Shown here piece by piece: positions 24,082 through 32,832 of a DNA stretch of 64,000 bases. The DNA comes from Streptomyces dangxiongensis (GTDB lineage Bacteria; Actinomycetota; Actinomycetes; Streptomycetales; Streptomycetaceae): the NCBI RefSeq assembly GCF_003675325.1, contig NZ_CP033073.1, positions 7,502,001 through 7,566,000 of the forward strand, written 5' to 3'. Below the pieces are notes generated by a model that saw nothing but the letters and a program-made list of their open reading frames with translations, made no database searches and had not been told where the DNA came from. How positions within the stretch are numbered: the stretch's first letter is position 1; every line of letters begins with the position of its first letter. Both the position numbers and the translations under genes were made by a program.

Positions 24082-25122
24082 ATGGAAAAAACGGATGAAC
24101 TGGTTGGCGTGACGGAAGGGCCGGCGGCCGTACCCACCGGCCCGCCCGAGCGCCGCGTCCCGCCCCGGCCGCCCGGCGCCGCCGCCCTCGCGCTCGCCGC
24201 CGGTGCCGCCGCCGTACTCCTCGCGGCGGGCACGCGGTGGCTGGACCAGCCGGCCGTCCAGGCCTGGCGCACCGTCTGCCTGGCCATCACCGTCCAAGCG
24301 CTGCCGTTCCTGCTCCTCGGCACCGCCCTGTCCGGCGCCATCAACGCCTTCGTCCCGGCCGCACTGTTCACCCGGGCGCTGCCGAAGCGGGCGGCCCTCG
24401 CCGTACCGGTCGCCGGCATCGCCGGCGCGGTCCTGCCGGGCTGCGAGTGCGCCTCCGTCCCCGTCGCGAGCAGCCTGATCCGCCGGGGCGTCACCCCGGC
24501 CGCCGCCTTCGCCTTCCTGCTCTCCGCACCGGCGATCAACCCCGTCGTCCTCACCGCCACCGCCGTCGCCTTCCCCGGCAACCCGGCGATGGTCGCCGCC
24601 CGCCTGCTGGCCTCCCTCGCCACCGCGGCCGTGATGGGCTGGCTCTGGCTCTGGCTCGGCAAGGAGGAGTGGCTGCGGCCCCTCCTGCGCCACGGGCACA
24701 CCGGCCACCGGCACGGACACAGCCGCTGGACCGAGTTCCGGCTCGGCTTCCAGCACGACTTCCTGCACGCGGGCGGCTTCCTGGTGCTGGGCGCCATGGC
24801 CGCCGCCACCTTCAACGTCGCCGTGCCGCGCACCGTCCTGGACGCCTTCTCCGGCACGCTCTGGCCGGCGGTGCTCTTCCTGGCCGGTCTCGCCGTGCTG
24901 CTGGCCGTCTGCTCGGAGGCCGACGCGTTCGTCGCCGCGTCCCTCACCGGCTTCCCGCCGACCGCCCGGCTCGCGTTCCTGGTGGTCGGCCCGATGGTCG
25001 ACCTGAAGCTGATCGCCCTCCAGGCGGGCACCTTCGGCCGTGCCTTCGCGTGGCGGTTCTCCGCGGCGACCACCGTCGTCGCGGTCGTCCTGAGCGTCCT
25101 GACCGGAGGCGCGCTGCTGTGA
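24082..25122 (+). CDS. Permease (YraQ/ArsP-type, DUF318) with histidine-rich loop
   Basis: A 346-residue polytopic protein. After a hydrophilic N-terminus come about eight helices in two halves, each with the family's signature: ALPFLLLGTALSGAINAFVP, AVLPGCECASVPVASSLIRR and SAPAINPVVL in the first half, and LAVCSEADAFVAASL in the second. The two cysteines in GCEC and one in VCSEAD are typical of the family. The loop between the halves (about residues 208-222) is rich in His and Gly (HGHTGHRHGHS), pointing to a metal ion. The GTG of the next gene overlaps its stop. GGAG precedes the ATG. Confidence 0.87.
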   Translation: MEKTDELVGVTEGPAAVPTGPPERRVPPRPPGAAALALAAGAAAVLLAAGTRWLDQPAVQAWRTVCLAITVQALPFLLLGTALSGAINAFVPAALFTRALPKRAALAVPVAGIAGAVLPGCECASVPVASSLIRRGVTPAAAFAFLLSAPAINPVVLTATAVAFPGNPAMVAARLLASLATAAVMGWLWLWLGKEEWLRPLLRHGHTGHRHGHSRWTEFRLGFQHDFLHAGGFLVLGAMAAATFNVAVPRTVLDAFSGTLWPAVLFLAGLAVLLAVCSEADAFVAASLTGFPPTARLAFLVVGPMVDLKLIALQAGTFGRAFAWRFSAATTVVAVVLSVLTGGALL

Positions 25123-25952
25123 GACGCCACGTCCAGACCCTGCTCCTGACACTGACCGGCGCGGGCCTGCTGCACACGGCCCTGCTCACCGACACCTACC
25201 TGCGTTACGTCAAAGCCGGACTGCGTCCCCCGCTGATCGCCTCCGGCGTGATCCTGCTGCTCCTGGGCCTGGCCCTAGGACTCGGCTCCGGCCTGCCGGC
25301 GGTCACCCGAGGCGGACACCGACCCGCGTCCCACGGCGACCGCGACCCCGCGTACGACCGCGACCCCGCGTACGACCGCGACCCCGCGTACGACCACGCT
25401 CCCACGCACGGTCAGGAACCCGGGCACGGCCACGACCACACCGCCGTCCCGCGCATCGCCTGGCTGCTGTTCCTCCCGGCGCTGAGCCTGCTCTTCCACG
25501 CGCCGCCGGCACTCGGCGCCTACACGGCGGCCCGCGCGAACGGCAAGCCCCTCGCCCTACGGGGAGGCTTCGCCCCCCTGCCCGCGACCTCGCCGCTGCC
25601 GCTGACCCTCACGGACTTCAGCAGGCACGTCCAGCAGGACCGCAGCCACGCCGTCCGCGGCCGGACCGTCCGGCTGACGGGCTTCGTCACACCGGCCGGC
25701 GAGGACGGCGGCTGGTATCTCACCCGCATCGTCTTCTCGTGCTGCGCGGCCGACTCGCAGACCGTCAAGGTGCGCATGTACGGCACCGAGGCGCCTCCCG
25801 CCGACACCTGGCTCGCGGTGACCGGCACCTGGCACCCACGGGGCACCCTCGGTACGGCGACCGCCGAGGCGGCCCTCGACGTCGCGGACGCCCGCCCCGT
25901 CGCCCGGCCGGTGAACGCCTACACCGACGACCTGCCGCTCACGCCCTCCTAG
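25119..25952 (+). CDS. TIGR03943-type partner subunit of the permease
   Basis: A 277-residue protein translationally coupled to the permease. It has two N-terminal helices (LLLTLTGAGLLHTALL; IASGVILLLLGLALGLG), then a hydrophilic linker with three exact copies of a six-residue unit (DPAYDR) and a His-rich stretch (HGQEPGHGHDHT), then a helix (AWLLFLPALSLLFH). The C-terminal soluble domain contains VFSCCAADSQTV, a double cysteine typical of this family. The pair resembles putative permease/partner systems seen near zinc genes in firmicutes; the metal is unproven. Confidence 0.87.
   Translation: MRRHVQTLLLTLTGAGLLHTALLTDTYLRYVKAGLRPPLIASGVILLLLGLALGLGSGLPAVTRGGHRPASHGDRDPAYDRDPAYDRDPAYDHAPTHGQEPGHGHDHTAVPRIAWLLFLPALSLLFHAPPALGAYTAARANGKPLALRGGFAPLPATSPLPLTLTDFSRHVQQDRSHAVRGRTVRLTGFVTPAGEDGGWYLTRIVFSCCAADSQTVKVRMYGTEAPPADTWLAVTGTWHPRGTLGTATAEAALDVADARPVARPVNAYTDDLPLTPS
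25341..25394. repeat. Perfect 18-bp in-frame tandem repeat, three copies
   Basis: The 18-base unit cgcgaccccgcgtacgac is repeated exactly three times (25341, 25359, 25377) inside the linker of the permease partner gene. Because the unit is six codons, copy-number change keeps the frame, so the linker length can vary. Confidence 0.9.
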
Positions 25953-26091
25953 AGGCCGGGGAGGTCCGCCGGGAGGCCGCCCGTGCGTCTCCCCCGACGC
26001 GGACGCGCCGCAGCCCCGGCTGGGGTGCACGATGGTGTCGTGAGGTTCGGCGGACCGGGTCCGCAAGACCGCGTGCCAGGAGGCGGTGACA

Positions 26092-26694
26092 ATGACACGG
26101 ACACCTCCCACGACGGTCAGTCAGGTGCGGCTGTGGCGTTGGCGGCGCAACCCGCTCCGGCGGCACAGCGACGTCGTCGAGGCCTGGATCGTCCTCGTCA
26201 CCTGGGTGCTCGCGCTGGCCGTCGGCGTCCTCGCGGGCCTGGTGGCGGCCCAGACCGCCGAGTCGGTGTTCACGGCGCGGCAGGCCCGGCTGCATGCCGT
26301 GTCCGCCGTGCTCACCGACGACGTGGCGACGACCCCGGCGGCCGGCACCGGCTACGACGACGGACGCGTGTGGGCCGTGGTGCGCTGGACCGACCCGGAC
26401 GGCTCGGTGCACACCGACCGGACGAAGGTCCTCCCGGGACACCCCGCCGGGACCCCGGTCACGGTGTGGACGAACCAGGCGGACCGGATCGTGTCCGCGC
26501 CCGTCATCGGCGCGGGGGCGGATCTCCAGGCGGCCCTCACCGGAGCCCTCCTCGCCCCGTCGGCCGGAGCGGCGGTCTGGGGGGTGGGATGGGTGATCCG
26601 GAACCGCCTCATCCGGCGGCGCATGGCCGAGTGGGACGAGGAGTGGAAACAGATCGGCCCCCGGTGGGGCAACCTCAGCGGAGGCCGGGGCTGA
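26092..26694 (+). CDS. Rv1733c-family membrane protein
   Basis: A 200-residue protein with two transmembrane helices (~31-54, IVLVTWVLALAVGVLAGLV; ~143-165) around an extracytoplasmic domain of beta character (VWAVVRWTDPDGSVHTDRT; GTPVTVWTNQADRIV). This arrangement and the VRWxDxxGxxHT pattern are those of the Rv1733c family, whose mycobacterial founder is induced in hypoxia and dormancy. ATG 26092 has AGGAGG eight bases upstream. The last third is cytoplasmic and basic. Function unknown. Confidence 0.85.
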   Translation: MTRTPPTTVSQVRLWRWRRNPLRRHSDVVEAWIVLVTWVLALAVGVLAGLVAAQTAESVFTARQARLHAVSAVLTDDVATTPAAGTGYDDGRVWAVVRWTDPDGSVHTDRTKVLPGHPAGTPVTVWTNQADRIVSAPVIGAGADLQAALTGALLAPSAGAAVWGVGWVIRNRLIRRRMAEWDEEWKQIGPRWGNLSGGRG

Positions 26695-26794
26695 CCCTCC
26701 GGGACTCCGACCCCGGCCACCACCGGGCGTCCTCGTGCGGGCGTTCGTGCGAGCCCGAGGGCTTGAGGTCGCGTCGCGGGGTTACCCGGGGCCC

Positions 26795-27859
26795 ATGGCG
26801 AAGCTGCATCTCCCCTGGCGACACAACCGGCAGCCCGGCGACGAGGCCCCGGCGACGCGGATCCCGGCGCCCGAGGAGGCCGGTCCCGGCGAGGACGTCG
26901 AACGGCGGGCCCCGGACAATCCCGCGAAACTGCCCCGGGGGGCCTGGGCGGCGGTGTTCAAGGGGTCCCTGCGCGAGTTCCGGGACGACGAACTGACCGA
27001 CCGGGCCGCGGCGCTCACCTACTACGCGATCCTGTCCCTGTTCCCGGCGCTGCTCGTGCTGGTCTCGCTGCTCGCCGTCGCCGGCAGGTCCGTCACCGAC
27101 AAGGTGCTGGCCAATCTGAAGAACCTTGCCCCCGGCCCCGCCCGGGACATCATCACTCATGCCGTGCGGCAGTTGCAGAACGGCTCCGGCACCGGCTCGC
27201 TCGTGGCCGTGATCGGCATCGTGCTGGCCGTGTGGTCGGCGTCCGGCTACGTCGCCGCCTTCATCCGCGCCGCCAACGCCGTCTACGACATGCCCGAAGG
27301 CCGCCCGGTCTGGAAGATCCTGCCGGTCCGTGTCGGCGTCACCGTCGTCCTGATGGTGCTCGCCGTGGCCAGCTCCCTCATCGTGGTCTTCACCGGCGGC
27401 CTGGCCCGCCGCGCCGGACAGGCGCTGGGGATCGGCGACACGGCGCTGACGGTCTGGACGATCGCGAAGTGGCCGGTGCTGGTCCTGCTCGTCACCGTGA
27501 TGATCGCCATCCTGTACTGGGCGACCCCCAACGCCAAGGTCAAGGGCTTCAAATGGCTCACCCCGGGCAGCGTCCTCGCCCTGCTGATCTGGATGGTCGC
27601 CTCCGCCGGTTTCGCCTTCTACGTCGCGAACTTCGCGTCCTACAACAAGACCTACGGCACCATGGCCGGCGTCATCATCTTCCTGGTCTGGCTGTGGCTC
27701 ACCAACCTGGCGATCCTGCTCGGCCTGGAGTTCGACGCGGAGACCGTGCGTCAGCGGGCCATCGCGGGCGGTCATCCGCCCGAGGCCGAGCCGTACACCC
27801 AGCCGCGCGACACCAGGAAGTGGGACGAGGAGGACGTTCGCCGCCTCGACGAGACCTGA
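26795..27859 (+). CDS. YihY/BrkB family membrane protein
   Basis: A 354-residue protein. A hydrophilic N-terminus (~45 residues) precedes the family start (FKGSLREFRDDELTDRAAALTYYAILSLFPAL, about 55-85). Six helices follow, with GTGSLVAVIGIVLAVWSASG, then the conserved TPNAKVKGFKWLTPGSVLAL and YNKTYGTMAGVIIFLVWLWL, then ILLGLEFDAE. The family was once called RNase BN, wrongly; the present view is a membrane protein of unknown transport role. It has a charged C-terminal tail. Same strand as the Rv1733c-family gene, 100 bases after it. Confidence 0.92.
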   Translation: MAKLHLPWRHNRQPGDEAPATRIPAPEEAGPGEDVERRAPDNPAKLPRGAWAAVFKGSLREFRDDELTDRAAALTYYAILSLFPALLVLVSLLAVAGRSVTDKVLANLKNLAPGPARDIITHAVRQLQNGSGTGSLVAVIGIVLAVWSASGYVAAFIRAANAVYDMPEGRPVWKILPVRVGVTVVLMVLAVASSLIVVFTGGLARRAGQALGIGDTALTVWTIAKWPVLVLLVTVMIAILYWATPNAKVKGFKWLTPGSVLALLIWMVASAGFAFYVANFASYNKTYGTMAGVIIFLVWLWLTNLAILLGLEFDAETVRQRAIAGGHPPEAEPYTQPRDTRKWDEEDVRRLDET

Positions 27860-28020
27860 CACCGGAAGCGACTCTTCGGCCCGCCCGCCGCCGGGGCCGA
27901 ACCGGTCCTGCCGCAGGCCGATGACGAGCCCGGACACCCGCACCGGCCGGCCCGCCGTCGTGGGCGGAGCGGCCGGTGCCGGGTACCGCTGGCGCCCCGG
28001 CGCCGAGCCGGGCGCCGGGC

Positions 28021-28997
28021 TCAGTCCGTGTGCAGCGCGGTGCGCAGGGTGCGGACGGCCAGGTCGATCGCGGCCGTGGCGGCGTGGGTGCCGCGCAGGG
28101 CGTTGAGCATGACGAAATCGTGGATGATGCCCTGGAAGCGCACGGCGGTGACGGCGACGCCGGCCTCGCGCAGCTTGTTGGCGTACGCCTCGCCCTCGTC
28201 GCGGAGCACGTCGGCCTCGCCGGTGATGACGAGGGCCGGGGGCAGGCCGGCGAGCTGCTCGGTGGTGGCGCGCAGCGGGGAGGCGGTGATCTGGGCGCGT
28301 TCGGCGGCGTCGGTGGTGTACTGGTCCCAGAACCACTGCATGCCGTCGCGGCGCAGGAAGTAGCCGGTGGCGAACTGGTGGTAGGACGGGGTGTCGAAGC
28401 CGGCGTCGGTGACGGGGTAGAACAGCACCTGCTGGAGCAGCGGGACGCCGCCGCGTTCCTTGGCCATCAGGGTCAGCGCGGCCGTCATGTTGCCGCCGAC
28501 GGAGTCACCGGCGACCGCGATGCGGGCCGCGTCCAGGCCGTGGTCCGCGCCCTGTTCTGTTCCACGATCCACCGGGCGACGGTGAAGTTCTGCTCGATGG
28601 CGACGGGGTAGCGGGCCTCGGGGGCGAGGTCGTACTCGGGGAAGACGACGGCGGCCTGTGCGCCGACGGCGAGTTCGCGTACCAGACGGTCATGGGTGTG
28701 GGCGTTGCCGAACACCCAGCCGGCGCCGTGGATGTAGAGGATGACCGGCAGGGTGCCGGTGGCACCGGCGGGCCTGACGAGGCGGGTGCGGACGCTGCCC
28801 GTGGGGCCGCCCGGGACGGTGATCCACTCCTCGTCGACCGGGGGCTTGTCGACGGCGCCGGACTGCACCTCGTCGACCGCCTTGCGGCCCTCCGCCGGTG
28901 GCAGGTCGAACAGGTACGGCGGCTGGGCGGTCGCCGCGGCGAACTCTGCTGCGGCGGATTCCAGTACCGGCTTCACCGGCGCTACGGCATCGGACAT
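28021..28997 (-). pseudogene. Alpha/beta hydrolase (HSL/acetyl-esterase type) broken by a 5-bp duplication
   Basis: The first frame starts at 28997 and runs through the oxyanion motif YIHGAGW (about residue 89) and EYDLAPEARYP to WIVEQ. A second frame then continues GADHGLDAARIAVAGDSVGG (nucleophile Ser in GDSVG), the Asp and His regions (TGEADVLRDEG; QGIIHDF), to 28021. The shift lies at tgttctgttc (plus strand 28553-28562), an exact tandem 5-bp repeat. Removing one copy gives one continuous ~323-residue hydrolase of normal length. As it stands no full product is made. A base-calling artefact is possible but less typical than for homopolymers. Confidence 0.8.
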
Positions 28998-29600
28998 CGA
29001 CGTTCTCCTCGGTTCGGGGGTGCCTCGCCACCGTAAAACCGCCGGGCTCGGGACGCTTGTCCGTCAGCGCACCGCCGGTGTAGCCACAGTGCACGGATTA
29101 GGTCCCCGGCGCATGCGGGGGCCGAATGGGAGGCGCGGGACGCGGTGGAGCGGGGCGGGGGCGCCGGGTCCCTGGGTAGGGGACGCGGGGCGCCGCGCCC
29201 ACGGTCGTACGCCCGCGTGATCCGGCCGGCGTCCTCCGCCGGAGCCGACGTGTCGCTCCGCTACCGGTTCCGGGCCGCGTGCCGGAGGGCGACGCGCAAA
29301 CGGGCCGGTGGAGGAGCTGCCCGGCGGCCGGGTCCGTATCCTCACCCAGGAGAGACGGATCGGACGGACGGCCGTCCGGCCGTCCGGTTGCGGAGCCGGC
29401 CCCGCGACGCCGGACCCGATGCCGGAACGGTACCGGGCGTGGCCCCGGCGGCCCAGTCCGCCCCGGCCCGTCCCGGACCGCCGCCCGAACGGTCCGCGCC
29501 GGCCTCCGACCGGACCGGCTCCGCGCCACCCGGACGCGCCCCGCGACCCGCGTGACGTGTCCGGCCAACGCCCGCAAGCAACCATCAGGAAGGTGACGAC
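28998..29600. other. Intergenic, no gene recognised
   Basis: A 603-base interval upstream of both the broken esterase (minus) and the oxidoreductase (plus). Several overlapping open frames exist on both strands, but they are Arg/Pro/Gly-rich and have no family features or ribosome sites. It should hold two divergent promoters, which I cannot pinpoint. Confidence 0.4.
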
Positions 29601-30497
29601 ATGTCCGCCAAGCTGACCGTGAGTGTCCTGGGCACCGGCATCATGGGCGCCGCGATGGCCCGCAACCTCGTTCGGGCCGGGCACACCGTCCGGGCCTGGA
29701 ACCGCACCCGCGCCAAGGCCGAACCCCTCGCCGCCCACGGCGTGCACGTCGCCGGCACGCCCGCAGAGGCCGTCGAGGGCGCCGACGCCGTCCTGACCAT
29801 GCTCTACGACGGCCGGGCCGTCCTGGACGTCCTGCGCGAGGCCGCCCCCGCACTGCGCTCCGGCACCCTCTGGGCGCAGTCCACCACCGCCGGGCTCGAC
29901 ACCATCGGCGAACTGGCCGCCTTCGCGCACGAGCACGGCCTCGTCTTCTTCGACGCACCCGTGCTGGGCACCCGCCAGCCCGCCGAGGCCGGCCGGCTCC
30001 TCGTCCTCGCCGCGGGGCCGGTCGAGCACCGCGACGCCGTGGCACCGGTGTTCGACGCGGTCGGCTCCCGCACCGTGTGGACCGGCGAGGACGGCGCGGC
30101 CGGCAGCGCCACACGGCTGAAGCTGGTCGCCAATGGCTGGGTCATCGCGGCCACCGCCGCGGCCGGCGAGGCGATGGCCCTGGCACAGGCGCTCGGCGTG
30201 AACCCGCAGAGCTTCTTCGACGCCATCGACGGCGGCCCGCTCGACATGCCGTACCTGCGCGTCAAGTCCGGACTGATCCTCGACGACCAACTGTCGCCGC
30301 CCCAGTTCGCGGTGGACACGGCCGCCAAGGACGCCCGGCTCATCGTCGAGGCGGGTCGACGCGAGGGCGTGCGCCTGGACGTGGCCGCCGCGAGCGCGGA
30401 GCGCCTGGAGCGAGCCGCGGCGCAGGGCCACGGCGCCGAGGACATGGCCGCCGCCTACTTCGCGAGCTTCGACCCCGACGGCCGTCCGTTCGCCTGA
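29601..30497 (+). CDS. NAD(P)-binding beta-hydroxyacid dehydrogenase family protein
   Basis: A 298-residue protein. The N-terminal Rossmann domain starts with VSVLGTGIMGAAMARNLVRAGH (GxGxMG) and continues NRTRAKAEPLAAHG, which suggests NADP preference from the Arg/Thr after the second strand. The substrate motif normally DAPVSGG reads DAPVLGTRQPAEAG, and the catalytic Lys lies in TRLKLVANGW (about residue 173-174). This resembles imine reductases and 3-hydroxyisobutyrate/glyoxylate reductase-like enzymes. Substrate unknown. ATG 29601 has AGGAAGGTG upstream. Confidence 0.88.
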   Translation: MSAKLTVSVLGTGIMGAAMARNLVRAGHTVRAWNRTRAKAEPLAAHGVHVAGTPAEAVEGADAVLTMLYDGRAVLDVLREAAPALRSGTLWAQSTTAGLDTIGELAAFAHEHGLVFFDAPVLGTRQPAEAGRLLVLAAGPVEHRDAVAPVFDAVGSRTVWTGEDGAAGSATRLKLVANGWVIAATAAAGEAMALAQALGVNPQSFFDAIDGGPLDMPYLRVKSGLILDDQLSPPQFAVDTAAKDARLIVEAGRREGVRLDVAAASAERLERAAAQGHGAEDMAAAYFASFDPDGRPFA

Positions 30498-30907
30498 GGC
30501 GCCCGTGCGCCGGGGCCGCCGGCACGGCCCGGCGGCCACCCGCCACCAGTGGGAAGCGGCCCGAGCGTGCCGCCGCGCCCGTGACGAAGGCCGGTTGTCC
30601 GCCTGAAGGGCCGGTGCGCCGGGGCCGTCGGGGCTCGGGGTGCCCGGCCGGCCGGGGCGTGGAGCGGCTGAGCGGGCCTTGAAGTTTCCCGGCGGGATGC
30701 CGAGGTGGCGGGCGGCGTAAGCGCGGGGTTGTCCGCTGCGCATCCGCACGAGGCGAATGCTCAGCCACAGTGCAAGCGGCGGCCCGGCGCCGTTCACCGG
30801 CCCCCGTCCGTGGCATCGTCACACCGACCCGATTGGTCTGTACCTGACCCCTGCCGGTGGGGTACCGATGGGTGACCCGACACCTTCCACCGAAGGGACC
30901 ACGGCCG
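30498..30907. other. Intergenic with a possible gene remnant on the minus strand
   Basis: The minus strand at about 30797-30650 reads LALWLSIRLVRMRSGQPRAY then AARHLGIPPGNFKARS, which has protein-like composition, but the frame then runs into low-complexity sequence and no family is recognised. The plus-strand part near 30820-30905 is the probable promoter region of the AraC-type gene. No terminator is obvious. Confidence 0.3.
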
Positions 30908-31846
30908 ATGCGCAGCACCACCGTCTTCCAGGGAACCCCCGGCCTTCCGCCTCCGGTCGGAGACGTACCCCTGCACCGGCTGGAGGTGGACGGGCCGGAC
31001 GCCGTTCCGTTCGCCGCGGGCACCTTCGCGGCGGTCGGACCGCTGTCCCGCTGGGACCGGCCGCACCGGCACACCTTCTACGAGATCGTCCATGTGAGCG
31101 CCGGTTCCGGCACCCACGTCGTCGACCTCGCCCGCTGGCCCGTACGGCCCCCGCACCCGGCGGTCGTCCTGCCCGGCCAGGTGCACCACTGGGAGGGCGG
31201 CCGGGGGCCGGAGGGGACGCTCGCGCTGTTCACCGACGACTTCCTGGTGGACCACCCCCGCGACCGCCAGACACTGCGGAGACTCGGCCGGCAGTGCTGG
31301 TTCGCCCTGGACGCCGAACACGACCGCTCCGTCGGGCGCCTGATGGCCGAACTCGTCACGGAACACCGGCAGCGGGCTCCGGGACACGAGAGCGTCCTGC
31401 GCTCCCTGCTCCACGTGCTCGTCGTGCGCGCCGCCCGGCTGCCGGACCGTACCGGCGACGGCCGCGGACCGGAGGCCGGGGGACGGCCGGCCGCCGTGGC
31501 CGAGGCGTTCACGCGGCTGCTCACCCGCCCCGGGGCGGCGGGGTGGTCCGTGCGGGAGTGCGCCGACCGGCTGGGCGTGACGCCCGGCTACCTCACACAG
31601 GCGGTACGGACCTCAACCGGCCGCCCGCCGGGACGGCTGCTCATCGAGGCACGCGCGTACCAGGCGCAACGGCTGCTCGCCCACACCGAGTTGTCGGTAC
31701 GACAGGTCGCCGCCCGCACCGGGTCCGCCGACCCCGCCTACTTCAGCCGGTTCTTCCGGCGGGAGACCGGCAGCAGCCCCGGCGACTTCCGAAAACACCA
31801 CAGCCGCCCTCACCAGTCCCTCGAAGCCCCGTCGGCCCACGCCTAG
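30908..31846 (+). CDS. AraC family transcriptional regulator
   Basis: A 312-residue protein. An N-terminal cupin-like ligand domain (WDRPHRHTFYEIVHVSAGSG; LPGQVHHWEGG) is followed by two helix-turn-helix units: VRECADRLGVTPGYLTQAVR and VRQVAARTGSADPAYFSRFF, with the AraC closing signature RRETGSSPGDFRKH. The two histidines in HRHTFYE are usual in the sugar/aromatic-sensing group. It sits 38 bases before the intradiol dioxygenase gene in the same direction and is its likely regulator. ATG 30908 lies downstream of GAAGGGACC. Confidence 0.92.
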   Translation: MRSTTVFQGTPGLPPPVGDVPLHRLEVDGPDAVPFAAGTFAAVGPLSRWDRPHRHTFYEIVHVSAGSGTHVVDLARWPVRPPHPAVVLPGQVHHWEGGRGPEGTLALFTDDFLVDHPRDRQTLRRLGRQCWFALDAEHDRSVGRLMAELVTEHRQRAPGHESVLRSLLHVLVVRAARLPDRTGDGRGPEAGGRPAAVAEAFTRLLTRPGAAGWSVRECADRLGVTPGYLTQAVRTSTGRPPGRLLIEARAYQAQRLLAHTELSVRQVAARTGSADPAYFSRFFRRETGSSPGDFRKHHSRPHQSLEAPSAHA

Positions 31847-31884
31847 GTTCGTTGCCGATCCGACCCCCCACAGGAGGAGCAGCC

Positions 31885-32796
31885 ATGCACGGAGCACACG
31901 CGGACAGAGCGCACGCGGGCGGGGCAGACGCGGACGGAATGCACATGGACGACGTGGGTGCGAACGAGCCGGGCGCGGCGGACGGGACGAGGTCTCCCCG
32001 GCTCGTGGGCCGCAAGACGGTGCTGCGCGCGGCGCTCGCGGCCACCGCGGCGATCCCCGTCGCCCTGATGGGCGGCCCCGCCCTCGCCCGTACCCTGACC
32101 GCGGGCGGCACGGCACCCGGCCTCACCCCGCCGTGCGACGACGGCGACGATCCCACCCCGGAACAGATCGAAGGCCCCTACTTCAAGCCCCGCTCGCCGG
32201 AGCGCACCAGCCTCCTGGAACCGGGCATGCCGGGAACCCCGCTCACCGTCACGGGCTACGTCTTCGGCCGGGCCTGCCGCCCGCTGACCGGCGTCCTGCT
32301 CGACTTCTGGCAGGCCGACACCAACGGCGCGTACGACAACACCGGGTTCCGGCTGCGGGGGCACCAGTACACCGGTTCGCAGGGCTCGTTCGCGCTCACC
32401 ACGATCGTGCCGGGCCTCTACCCGGGCCGCACCCGGCACCTCCACGTCAAGGTGCAGGCGCCCGGCCGGTCCGTGCTGACCACGCAGCTCTACTTTCCGA
32501 ACGAGCCGCGCAACACCACCGACACGATCTTCGACCCGCGGCTGGTGATGACCGTGCGGGACGCGGGCGGCGGCCGGGAGGCGGCGTTCGACTTCGTCCT
32601 CGACGTCCCGCAGGACCCCGGACCCGGCCCCACCCCGACGGACACTCCGCCGGGCGGCACCTGGGTGGTGGGCCTCACCTACCGGGCGGGGGACCGGGTC
32701 ACCTACGCGGGCCGCGCCTACACCTGCCTGCAGCCGCACACGGCCCAGCCCGGCTGGGAGCCCCCGGCGGTACCCGCTCTGTGGCGGGCCGCCTGA
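31885..32796 (+). CDS. Secreted intradiol ring-cleavage dioxygenase with carbohydrate-binding module
   Basis: A 303-residue three-part protein. The N-terminus is hydrophilic (~45 residues, His/Asp/Ala-rich) followed by an export signal with GRKTVLRAALAATAAIPVALM, arginine-lysine rather than twin arginine. The catalytic domain (~80-235) has EQIEGPYFKP, LDFWQADTNGAYDN and TRHLHVKVQAPG; Tyr and the HLH histidines (~185-187) are the Fe(III) ligands. After a Pro/Thr linker the last ~45 residues match a CBM5/12 chitin/cellulose-binding module (YRAGDRVTYAGRAYTCLQ). This is the design of SACTE_2871 from Streptomyces sp. SirexAA-E, which cleaves catechols outside the cell. AGGAGGAG precedes the ATG. 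Confidence 0.92.
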   Translation: MHGAHADRAHAGGADADGMHMDDVGANEPGAADGTRSPRLVGRKTVLRAALAATAAIPVALMGGPALARTLTAGGTAPGLTPPCDDGDDPTPEQIEGPYFKPRSPERTSLLEPGMPGTPLTVTGYVFGRACRPLTGVLLDFWQADTNGAYDNTGFRLRGHQYTGSQGSFALTTIVPGLYPGRTRHLHVKVQAPGRSVLTTQLYFPNEPRNTTDTIFDPRLVMTVRDAGGGREAAFDFVLDVPQDPGPGPTPTDTPPGGTWVVGLTYRAGDRVTYAGRAYTCLQPHTAQPGWEPPAVPALWRAA

Positions 32797-32832
32797 CAGG
32801 GAGGAGGGCGAGGCACCGGGGGAGGCGGGCGT

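Noticed and set aside
29064..30797. A very long open frame on the minus strand antisense to the oxidoreductase gene
   Set aside because: Its sequence is Gly/Arg/Pro/Val-rich without family motifs, it covers a clear gene on the other strand, and it exists because high-GC codons rarely give stops.
30650..30797. Protein-like minus-strand stretch (ALWLSIRLVRMRSG...)
   Set aside because: It runs into low-complexity sequence and has no recognised family; I list it only as a possible remnant.
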